DNA from: Rhizobium terrae
Lineage (GTDB): Bacteria > Pseudomonadota > Alphaproteobacteria > Rhizobiales > Rhizobiaceae
Direction of reading: 5' to 3'
NCBI RefSeq assembly: GCF_003425685.1
Contig: NZ_QJKM01000002.1
Span: 186,001 to 250,000 of the forward strand
Length of the DNA stretch: 64,000 bases
How positions within the stretch are numbered: the first letter of the stretch is position 1; each line of letters starts with the position of its first letter. Position numbers and translations under genes: made by a program. Under the pieces are notes generated by a model. The model did no database searches. It saw nothing but the letters and a program-made list of their open reading frames with translations, and was not told the origin of the DNA. Shown one piece after another: positions 56,714 through 64,000 of this stretch.

Positions 56714-57232
56714 ATGGCAATGATATGGAGATATCTTGGACTCCCGCCTGCGTCGTACGCAGACTTATGTCACGTTGATCTGCGAGCGGCGAGCTTGAAA
56801 AGCGCACCCTTTTTCGGGAATAATTTTAGTTCCCTAGTTTTTGGACTTGGCAGCGAATCGTTGGAGTTCTTCACAATATCCGAAGTTCTTGACGGTATAG
56901 ATATGGAAGCTGTAGCTTTCACCTCCACTGTAAATCGGAACAATGCCTTGGCCAAGGTGCACATTTTTGCCCAAGTCAATAAGGTGGATCGGGAACCCAG
57001 GGCAACTGATACAGTTGGTAATTTTCGGTATTCGACAGAATTATTTCCGGTAAGCAGTATTTCTGACGGAGATTGTTTATTACTTTCATGTATTTCTATA
57101 CAGTATGGGGATATCTATTACACAGTTAGTTTATCTGATTACGAGGAGGCAATTTTATATTACCCCGGCTTAACGGCGGTACAGTTTGATGGGATGATCT
57201 CCCGGATGACAAAAATCGCGACATTTGGCTAG
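56714..57232 (+). CDS. Probable immunity protein for the RHS toxin
   Basis: A 172-residue soluble protein with no family I recognise. It starts 3 bp after the RHS stop codon and is clearly more AT-rich than the chromosome, both usual for immunity genes of polymorphic toxins. It is moderately acidic (LDGIDMEAVAF, DYEEAILYYPG) and lacks a signal peptide or membrane segment. The assignment rests on position and composition only. Confidence 0.6.
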   Translation: MAMIWRYLGLPPASYADLCHVDLRAASLKSAPFFGNNFSSLVFGLGSESLEFFTISEVLDGIDMEAVAFTSTVNRNNALAKVHIFAQVNKVDREPRATDTVGNFRYSTELFPVSSISDGDCLLLSCISIQYGDIYYTVSLSDYEEAILYYPGLTAVQFDGMISRMTKIATFG

Positions 57233-57580
57233 CGACTTACTCCAGTGAGGAGAAAGCCCGTTAAACGATTGCGAAGGGTGGGCTGCGCCAAGAGCGGATA
57301 CCTCCCTGTGCTAGTGGTCGATTATCCCAGAGAGTTGGCCGTGAAGAACTGGGAAGGGCTTGTATTTCGAGGAGATTTAGCGGTTTGGAGTAATGCGTTT
57401 TGCCGGAAACACGCAGTTTTGGCACTGTTTCCTTGCAATATCAGATTCCGGTTTCGCTGCGAGCTGAAGTCTGCTTCTCAACGTAACCGTTTTGAGCGAC
57501 CCACGGTCAAATTGAGTTGACGTTGTGCGGCTGGTGACGCAGCACAGGCTGATTACGAGGCCGTCTATCCGGTAGCGACG
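57233..57580. other. 348-bp AT-richer stretch with no convincing gene
   Basis: It lies between the likely immunity gene and the truncated UPF0149-like gene. A 91-codon frame begins with GTG at 57245 but its product (many Arg, Phe and Cys) resembles nothing I know and the start lacks support. It may be remains of a further toxin or immunity fragment. Confidence 0.4.
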
Positions 57581-58000
57581 CTACGGGTCATTTGCTGGGG
57601 CGGCGGGATTGTAGCGCATCGGCTTGCAATTGGCATAGATCTGCTCGACCACAAACGGGATCGCGCGCCATGCATCCTTGAGAAGGGCCGGCGAAGGCTT
57701 TGGGAATGCCGTGGAGATCATTTCGGCCAATTCGGATCTCGTGGACTGAATGAGGATGCCCATGAGGGGTTCGCCGGTCTCCTTTTCAGCGAACAGGGGT
57801 GCCCATTCGTTCAGGTTCAGGCTTATGGCGCCAAAGAAGCCATCCGCCCAGTAATCCGCAAGAACGTCATCTTCGTCTGTGCGCATCAGGACCGGAGCAT
57901 AGCGGCCCGGTGTTGTCAGTTGGTGGGCGACAAGGTTGTAATGATCGACGATCGTATCGATCACCGCCTGGGTCCCCCCAGGCAGTTCATCAGGGCTAAA
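57581..58000 (-). pseudogene. UPF0149 family protein, N-terminus lost
   Basis: The frame encodes ~139 residues ending NPAAPANDP, and it opens immediately after a TGA at 58001-58003 rather than at a proper start. Family sequence is seen as SPDELPGGTQAVIDTIVDHYNLV, then YAPVLMRTDEDDVLADYWADGFFGAI, which fits the second half of UPF0149/YecA-like proteins. About 60-80 N-terminal residues are missing. The first possible starts (GTG 57964) would remove more of the homology, so I treat it as a remnant. Confidence 0.65.
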
Positions 58001-58252
58001 TCAAACTAGCCGACTGTCCGGTGAAACGGGGGCACTTCACTTCATGAGTTATCCGGTGCCGGGAGCAGGGTTAAGCGACGCGGCCTTGAGCATTAGATTT
58101 ATGCTGGAAGAGGCCTCCCGCATGGAGAGTATTTGACGCCCCGCAAGTTATATGGCTTCCTTATATCACGAAGCGAATGGGAGGAGACTGTTCGCATCGT
58201 TGCCAACCGCTTCATTTTCGGTGAGCGGTGCTGACTCTAGGAGGAGAGTGCA

Positions 58253-59230
58253 GTGAAGAAGTTTTTCGCAGGCGCTATGGCGCTCGTATTTTCCGCAATG
58301 ATGTCGCCCGGCGGAGCCGCCGCGGCCGACGACTATCCCACCAGACAGATCACCCTGATCGCCGGTTTCCCGGCCGGCAGCGGTGCCGATGTCTATGCGC
58401 GTTTCTTTGCAAAGAAGCTCGAGGAAAAACTGAAGCAGACCGTGATCGTCGAGAACAAGCCGGGCGGCCTCGGCAGTCTTTCGGTCGTGGCGCTGAAGAA
58501 CGCCAAGCCGGACGGCTATACGATGCTGATCGGCTCGGCGGACCAGTTCACGGCTGCTCCGCATGTATTCAAAGAACCGCCCTACGATCCGCTCAAGGAT
58601 TTTGACTATATCGCGCCGGTCTTCAGCCAAGCCTTCATGATGCTGGTGAGCGCCAAGTCACCCTACAAGCATATTTCGGAACTGACCGCGGCCATGAAGG
58701 AAAAGGGCGACAAGGCATCCTATGCCACCCCGAATTTCCCGGCCACCATTCTTGCGGAAATGTACAAAGCGAATGCGGGTGGCCTGAACACACTGCAGGT
58801 TCGCTACAAAACCAGCGCCGACTCGCTGAACGACTTCGCCAGCGGCTCGATCGACTACATGGTCGGCGACCCGGTCTTCGGGCTTGCCCGTTCGCGCGAC
58901 GGAACGCTACGGATTCTGGCGGTCTCGACTGCCAAGCGCATCTCCTCCGTGCCGGATATCCCGACCTTTGCGGAAGAAGGTGTTCCGAATGTCGACGTGC
59001 GCATCTGGTGGGTGCTCGCTGCGCCCAAGGGCACGCCGAAGCCGATCCTCGAAAAGATGCACAAGGTGATGACTGAGGTCACCACCAGCGACGAAGCCCG
59101 CAAGTTCGTCGGCACGAACGGCGGCGAACCTATGATCCTCGACAGCCCGCAGGCCACGCTCGACTACGCAACGATGGACGTGAAGCGTTGGGAAGAGTGG
59201 GCGAAGATCGGCAAGATCGAGAAACAATAA
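58253..59230 (+). CDS. Bug-family (tripartite tricarboxylate transporter) periplasmic binding protein
   Basis: A 325-residue binding protein. Signal peptide to about residue 24 (GGAAAADD), then the TctC/Bug pattern: YPTRQITLIAGFPAGSGADVYARFFA, VIVENKPGGLGSLSV, KPDGYTMLIGS and GSIDYMVGDPVFGLARSRDGTLRILAVS. Such proteins bind carboxylates or similar small acids for TctAB permeases. No tctA or tctB gene is next to it, so it may serve a distant transporter or a sensor. GTG start at 58253 with GGAGGAG about 7 bp upstream. Confidence 0.9.
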   Translation: MKKFFAGAMALVFSAMMSPGGAAAADDYPTRQITLIAGFPAGSGADVYARFFAKKLEEKLKQTVIVENKPGGLGSLSVVALKNAKPDGYTMLIGSADQFTAAPHVFKEPPYDPLKDFDYIAPVFSQAFMMLVSAKSPYKHISELTAAMKEKGDKASYATPNFPATILAEMYKANAGGLNTLQVRYKTSADSLNDFASGSIDYMVGDPVFGLARSRDGTLRILAVSTAKRISSVPDIPTFAEEGVPNVDVRIWWVLAAPKGTPKPILEKMHKVMTEVTTSDEARKFVGTNGGEPMILDSPQATLDYATMDVKRWEEWAKIGKIEKQ

Positions 59231-59259
59231 GCTCCCCGGAAGAAGAATGCGTGCGGAAG

Positions 59260-59283
59260 GGCCGGAGTTCGCTCCGGCCTTTT
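59260..59283 (+). terminator. Rho-independent terminator after the Bug gene
   Basis: ggccggag (59260-59267), ttcg loop (59268-59271), ctccggcc (59272-59279), then tttt. An 8-bp GC-rich stem with a tight tetraloop, 30 bp after the stop codon. Confidence 0.88.
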
Positions 59284-59493
59284 CGTTTGCCGATTTCCCG
59301 CCGATCAGACGCTGCAAATATGCCTCCGGCAGCAACCCCGGATTGCCATTGCTCTTCAAAGGCTTCAGTGACGGAATTTTCTCCAGGGAACCGGAAAACC
59401 AGCAAATCGCAGCAATTTCATCGGAACAAGCCCCACCGCCTCGCAGTTAGACCGGCAATTCTCTGCCCTTAAATCTACGGCAAGGCAAAACCG

Positions 59494-62400
59494 ATGAACA
59501 CGCGCCCCCAATTCGCCTCTCGGATCTCGCTTTCGCAACTGCCGCCCCAGATTTATTACGTGCATCCGTTGATGCTCAAGGGATCGGAGGCGTGGCGCGA
59601 GGTTTTCGCCCATGCCCGCGATCTCGGCTTAGATACGGTGCTGACCGCACCGCTCTTCGAGCGGGGGCGGAATGCCAGCGTCTTCGTTACGAAGAATTTT
59701 GACCGGCTGGATCCGGAGCTGGGGCTTGGAGACTCCGTCGAGGACGGCTTCAGGGCGCTCATTCAGGCCGCCGGCGACAACAAGATCAAGCTGATGCTCG
59801 ACCTCGTCGTCGATCGCGTGGCGCTCGATGCGGAACATGCCCCGCAGGTGGTCGCCGACCCGCGCCGGGCGCCGCAGGAAAGCGAGAGCCGCAGGATCGA
59901 CTTCCTGAGCGAGGCCCGGCATGTCGAGGATTGGCGCAACCGCCTGAGCCGTCTGACCGAACTCGGGATCGCCGGCTTCCGCTGCCTCGGCATCGGCAGG
60001 ATCGCCCCGGAAGCCTGGTACAACCTGATCGTCTCGACCCGCAAATCCGCGCCGGAGACGACCTTCCTCGCTTGGACGCCGGGCAGCGCGTTCGAGGACC
60101 GCAAGGGTTTGCAGGGCGCCGGCTTCGACGGCAGCTTCTCCTCCTTTGCCTGGTGGAACCTGGAAGAGCGCTGGATCATGGACGAATACCAGATCCAGCG
60201 GGAACTCGGCTATCAAATCACCTTTCCCGAAGCGCCGTTCGGCAAGCGCATGGCGCATGGCACGGACGGCACCCAAGTCCTGCAACGCAAGGCGATCCGG
60301 GCGCTGAAGCTCGCCTCGACCTTCGCGAGCGGTCTCATGATTCCCATGGGTTTCGAATATGGGGCAGCCGTTCCTCTCGATCCGTTGCATGGCGATGGTC
60401 TTGGCCTGCGCGGCCTGCGGGACCAGGGTTCGTTCGACCTGTCGAGCGACATCCGCCAGGTGACCGCCGGCACCAACAAGACCGCCGCCGGTTTTGCTCG
60501 CCAGCCTTTGAGGCTCGTCTCCACCAGCCAGACGCCGGCGGTCGCGCTTTTACAGACCGATAGGGAAGATTCGCGTGCCTCGGAGAAAATCCGCATCGTG
60601 GTGCTCAATCGCGACCTCAGGCGCGTGGTCAACGCCCCCTATAACCTGTTGCGGGAAGCCGCCTCCCCCTTCCTGCCGCTGAAGTCTCCAGGCGAGGAGG
60701 GCGAGACGTTCGCGCCCGAACTCAAGCTGAAGCCCGGGGAACTGCGTGTCTTCGAGGGCCGTTCCTCCTTGCCGATCGTCGATGCCGTCCCTGTCCCGAC
60801 TGTTGAAAAGGCTGCGGCGTCGCCTCGTCTGGCGATCGAGAAGATCACGCCCGCGGTGGATGAGGGACGGTTTGTCGTCAAACGCGTCATCGGTGAAACC
60901 GTGAAAGTCGAGGCCGATATCTTCGGCGACGGACATGATCCGCTTTCGGCAGCCCTTCTGTGGCGCGCCGCGGACGAAAGCAAGTGGAACGAAGTACCCA
61001 TGCAGCTCGTCCAGAACGACCGCTGGCAGGCGGAATTCCCATTGAAGCGCATGGGGCGGCACGAATTCATGGTCGAAGGCTGGCGCAACCCGTTTGCAAT
61101 CTTCCGCTACGAGTTCACCAAAAAACACGAGGCACGGCTGGACCTTCGCCTCGAAATCCAGGAGGGGATCAACCTCGTGCTCGATGCGCTGGATTATGCG
61201 GAAGGCCATCTCAAGACGCAGCTCAAGGTGCTGTTCGACAGGCTGACGGCCCAGCAGGACCAGCAGAGGGTCGAAACGCTGCTCGCCATAGAAACGGCGG
61301 AGCTGATGGCCGAGGCCGACCGCCGGCCGCACAAGGTCCAATCGCAGGTGATTCCGGTGGATGCGGAGCGCACCGCAGCGGCCTTCGCCAGCTGGTACCA
61401 GATATTTCCGCGCTCGCAGAGCGGCGATCCACACCGCCACGGCACGTTCGACGACGTGATCCGCCGGCTGCCGGCGATCCGGGAGATGGGCTTCGACGTG
61501 CTTTATTTCCCGCCGATCCACCCGATCGGCAAGACCAACCGCAAGGGCCGGAACAACACGCTGAATGCGGCGCCGGAGGATCCCGGCAGCCCCTATGCGA
61601 TCGGTTCGGAGGCCGGCGGCCATGATGCCATCCATCCGCAGCTCGGCTCGTTCGAGGATTTCCGCCGGCTAATCGAGGCGGCCAAGGACGAAGGGCTGGA
61701 GATCGCCCTCGATCTCGCCATCCAGGCATCGCCGGACCATCCCTGGCTCAAACAGCATCCCGGCTGGTTCGACTGGCGGCCGGACGGCACGATACGTTAT
61801 GCGGAAAACCCGCCGAAGAAATACGAAGACATCGTCAATGTCGATTTCTACGCCAGCAACGCGATCCCCTCGCTCTGGACGGAACTGCGCGACGTCGTGC
61901 AGAAATGGGTCGACAACGGCGTGAAGCTTTTCCGGGTCGACAACCCGCACACCAAGCCCTTCCCGTTCTGGGAATGGCTGATCGCCGATATCCGTTCGCG
62001 GCATCCGGAGGTGGTGTTCCTGTCGGAAGCCTTCACCAAGCCCAAGGTCATGTACCGGCTCGCCAAGGTGGGCTTTTCGCAATCCTATACCTATTTCACC
62101 TGGCGCAATGCCAAATGGGAACTCGAGCAATACATGCGCGAGATCACCACGGAGGAGCCGAAGGAATTTTTCCGGCCGCATTTCTTCGTCAACACGCACG
62201 ACATCAATCCCGATTTTCTCCAGAACGCGCCGCGGCCGGCCTACCTGATCCGCGCCGCGCTCGCAGCGACGCTTTCCGGCCTCTGGGGTGTCTATAACGG
62301 CTTTGAACTCTGCGAAGGCCGGCCGGATGCCAAGCGCAAGGAATATGCCGATTCCGAAAAATACGAGATCCGCGCCTGGGACTACGACCGTCCCGGCAAC

Positions 62401-62748
62401 ATCAAGGGCGAGATCGCTCTTCTCAACCGTATCCGCCGCGAGAACCCGGCGCTGCACTCGCATCTCGGCCTGCAGCTTCTCGTCGCCTGGAACGACAATA
62501 TTATGTTCTTCGAGAAGACGAGCGCCGGCCGGGAAAATGCGCTGCTAATCGCCGTCAACCTCGATCCCTACAATGCCCATGAAGCGGATGTCGAAATTCC
62601 GCTGTGGTCATGGAACCTCCCGGACCATGCCGCACTTGATCTCGAAGATCTGGTCAGCGGCAACCGTTTCACGCTGACAGGCAAAGTCCAGCGCATTCGG
62701 CTCGATCCGCATCACGGCCTGCCGTTTTCGATCTGGCGCGTGCGATAA
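59494..62748 (+). CDS. glgE: Alpha-1,4-glucan:maltose-1-phosphate maltosyltransferase with an extra GH13-like N-terminal half
   Basis: A 1,084-residue protein, whereas GlgE is usually about 660-700. The C-terminal part (about 430-1084) is a complete GH13_3 GlgE: an N-terminal DUF3416-like sandwich, [33 protein letters not shown], and the catalytic residues Asp816 ([10 protein letters not shown]), Glu845 (FLSEAFTKP) and Asp903 (NTHDINPDF). The N-terminal ~430 residues look like a second GH13 barrel that has lost its catalytic acids (GFRCL at 161-165 and FLAWT at 191-195 in place of GFRxD and xxE). GlgE extends alpha-1,4-glucan from maltose-1-phosphate. treS follows 11 bp later. Confidence 0.92.
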   Translation: MNTRPQFASRISLSQLPPQIYYVHPLMLKGSEAWREVFAHARDLGLDTVLTAPLFERGRNASVFVTKNFDRLDPELGLGDSVEDGFRALIQAAGDNKIKLMLDLVVDRVALDAEHAPQVVADPRRAPQESESRRIDFLSEARHVEDWRNRLSRLTELGIAGFRCLGIGRIAPEAWYNLIVSTRKSAPETTFLAWTPGSAFEDRKGLQGAGFDGSFSSFAWWNLEERWIMDEYQIQRELGYQITFPEAPFGKRMAHGTDGTQVLQRKAIRALKLASTFASGLMIPMGFEYGAAVPLDPLHGDGLGLRGLRDQGSFDLSSDIRQVTAGTNKTAAGFARQPLRLVSTSQTPAVALLQTDREDSRASEKIRIVVLNRDLRRVVNAPYNLLREAASPFLPLKSPGEEGETFAPELKLKPGELRVFEGRSSLPIVDAVPVPTVEKAAASPRLAIEKITPAVDEGRFVVKRVIGETVKVEADIFGDGHDPLSAALLWRAADESKWNEVPMQLVQNDRWQAEFPLKRMGRHEFMVEGWRNPFAIFRYEFTKKHEARLDLRLEIQEGINLVLDALDYAEGHLKTQLKVLFDRLTAQQDQQRVETLLAIETAELMAEADRRPHKVQSQVIPVDAERTAAAFASWYQIFPRSQSGDPHRHGTFDDVIRRLPAIREMGFDVLYFPPIHPIGKTNRKGRNNTLNAAPEDPGSPYAIGSEAGGHDAIHPQLGSFEDFRRLIEAAKDEGLEIALDLAIQASPDHPWLKQHPGWFDWRPDGTIRYAENPPKKYEDIVNVDFYASNAIPSLWTELRDVVQKWVDNGVKLFRVDNPHTKPFPFWEWLIADIRSRHPEVVFLSEAFTKPKVMYRLAKVGFSQSYTYFTWRNAKWELEQYMREITTEEPKEFFRPHFFVNTHDINPDFLQNAPRPAYLIRAALAATLSGLWGVYNGFELCEGRPDAKRKEYADSEKYEIRAWDYDRPGNIKGEIALLNRIRRENPALHSHLGLQLLVAWNDNIMFFEKTSAGRENALLIAVNLDPYNAHEADVEIPLWSWNLPDHAALDLEDLVSGNRFTLTGKVQRIRLDPHHGLPFSIWRVR

Positions 62749-62759
62749 GGGAGGAAAAA

Positions 62760-64000
62760 ATGGACATGACGAGCGGCCGCAGCCAAGTGCAGAACCATAG
62801 CCAGCCCTTCAGCGACGATTTGCTGTGGTACAAGGACGCGGTCATCTATCAGCTGCATATCAAGTCCTTCTATGACGCCAATGGCGACGGCATCGGCGAT
62901 TTCCAGGGCCTGCAAGAAAAGCTCGATCACATCGCCTCTCTCGGCGCCAACACGATCTGGCTCCTTCCCTTCTTCCCCTCGCCGCGCCGGGACGACGGTT
63001 ATGACATCGCCGACTACACCAATGTCAGCCCCGACTACGGAACGATTGAGGAGTTTAAGGCGTTTGTCGACGCCGCCCATCAGCGGGGCCTGAGAGTCGT
63101 CATAGAGCTCGTCATCAACCACACGTCCGACCAGCATCCGTGGTTCCAGCGCGCCCGCCATGCACCACCCGGATCGCCGGAGCGGGATTTCTATGTCTGG
63201 TCGGACACCGACCAGAAATTCCCCGAGACCCGGATCATCTTCCTCGATACGGAAAAATCCAACTGGACCTGGGACCCCATCGCCGGCGCCTACTACTGGC
63301 ACCGGTTCTATTCCCATCAGCCGGATCTGAATTTTGACAATCCACTGGTGCTGGAGGAACTGCTGGGCGTCATGCGCTTTTGGCTGGAAACCGGCATCGA
63401 CGGGTTCCGACTGGACGCCATTCCCTATCTGATTGAGCGGGAAGGCACGATCAACGAGAACCTGCCGGAGACGCACGAGATCCTCAAGAAGATCCGTGCC
63501 GCGCTCGACAGCACCCATCCCGGCAAGATGCTGCTTGCCGAAGCCAATCAGTGGCCGGAAGACACGCGCGAATATTTCGGCGACGGCGACGAATGCAACA
63601 TGGCGTTCCACTTCCCGCTAATGCCGCGCATGTACATGGCGATCGCCAAGGAAGACCGTTTCCCGATCACCGACATTATGCGGCAGACACCGGAAATTCC
63701 CGAAAACTGCCAATGGGCGATCTTCCTCAGGAACCATGACGAGCTGACGCTCGAAATGGTGACCGACGAAGAGCGCGACTACCTCTGGAACATCTATGCC
63801 GCGGATCGCCGCGCCCGCATCAATCTCGGCATCCGCCGACGGCTTTCGCCGCTGATGGAACGCGACCGGCGCCGTGTGGAATTGATGAACGGCCTGCTGC
63901 TGTCCATGCCGGGCACCCCGGTTATCTATTACGGCGACGAGATCGGCATGGGCGACAATATTTACCTCGGCGATCGCGACGGGGTGCGCACCCCGATGCA
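62760..64000 (+). CDS. treS: Trehalose synthase / maltose alpha-D-glucosyltransferase, N-terminal part (runs off the right edge)
   Basis: About 413 residues before the window ends, with no stop codon in this frame. ATG 62760 stands behind GGGAGG, 12 bp after the glgE stop. GH13_16 features: [26 protein letters not shown], nucleophile Asp219 in [10 protein letters not shown], acid/base Glu261 in LLAEANQW and Asp327 in [10 protein letters not shown]. TreS interconverts maltose and trehalose and feeds maltose to a kinase (Pep2) that supplies GlgE. In many bacteria it is fused to that kinase; the C-terminus cannot be seen here. A glgB would be expected downstream. Confidence 0.94.
   Translation, partial: MDMTSGRSQVQNHSQPFSDDLLWYKDAVIYQLHIKSFYDANGDGIGDFQGLQEKLDHIASLGANTIWLLPFFPSPRRDDGYDIADYTNVSPDYGTIEEFKAFVDAAHQRGLRVVIELVINHTSDQHPWFQRARHAPPGSPERDFYVWSDTDQKFPETRIIFLDTEKSNWTWDPIAGAYYWHRFYSHQPDLNFDNPLVLEELLGVMRFWLETGIDGFRLDAIPYLIEREGTINENLPETHEILKKIRAALDSTHPGKMLLAEANQWPEDTREYFGDGDECNMAFHFPLMPRMYMAIAKEDRFPITDIMRQTPEIPENCQWAIFLRNHDELTLEMVTDEERDYLWNIYAADRRARINLGIRRRLSPLMERDRRRVELMNGLLLSMPGTPVIYYGDEIGMGDNIYLGDRDGVRTPM

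Noticed and set aside
57245..57520. A 91-codon frame after the likely immunity gene
   Set aside because: GTG start without support, odd composition and no recognised family; kept only as an unassigned stretch.

Overview
The window looks like a chromosomal segment of a Rhizobiaceae alphaproteobacterium (Rhizobium / Agrobacterium / Neorhizobium type). The evidence is the GC-rich coding style, the aa3-oxidase cluster ctaC-ctaD-ctaB-(coxF-like)-ctaG-ctaE-SURF1 running into ispH, thrB and rnhA, and alphaproteobacterial families such as IalB, DUF1344, a RibB with a dead RibA-like half, and a GlgE/TreS pair. It has about 60 protein genes. I saw no rRNA, tRNA or CRISPR array.

Layout. 1-4.1 kb (+): end of an M16 peptidase, a RimJ-like acetyltransferase and a membrane PAS/GGDEF/EAL protein. 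4.3-8 kb: a zinc-ribbon metallopeptidase, CsbD, YqgE/AlgH, a DsbD N-domain protein and a peroxiredoxin. 8.1-9.8 kb: a fused nucleotidyltransferase-HEPN gene next to about 400 bp of unassigned DNA, then a Dabb protein. 9.8-20.8 kb (-): EEP nuclease/phosphatase, methyltransferase, rnhA, thrB, ispH, DUF1304, SURF1 and the cta genes. 21.2-31.4 kb: mixed housekeeping (IalB, YcxB-like, TldD, GST, MazG-like, TauE/SafE, polysaccharide deacetylase, PdxH, lipoprotein, DnaJ-like, FabI, histidine phosphatase, DUF1344). 31.6-37.2 kb (+): a large CHASE-PAS-GGDEF-EAL protein, aroC and ribB.

37.2-50.3 kb is a carbohydrate-use locus. Two minus-strand operons, nagB-SIS-nagA-ceramidase-like and SBP-permease-permease-AGE epimerase-ATPase-uxuA-Gfo/Idh, each start behind an almost identical palindrome (core tgcaaccggttgc) sitting directly beside a TTGACA box. 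A LacI-family gene is divergent from nagB. This reads as one regulon for import and breakdown of an oligosaccharide probably containing both amino sugar and uronic acid.

52.1-58.0 kb is an accessory island. A 1,522-residue secreted RHS-repeat protein with a short variable C-terminal tail is followed 3 bp later by a likely immunity gene. To its left an alcohol dehydrogenase gene has lost its N-terminal part, and to its right a UPF0149-like gene is also truncated. The window closes with an orphan Bug-type binding protein and the start of a GlgE-TreS alpha-glucan/trehalose operon, in which GlgE carries an extra catalytically dead GH13-like half.
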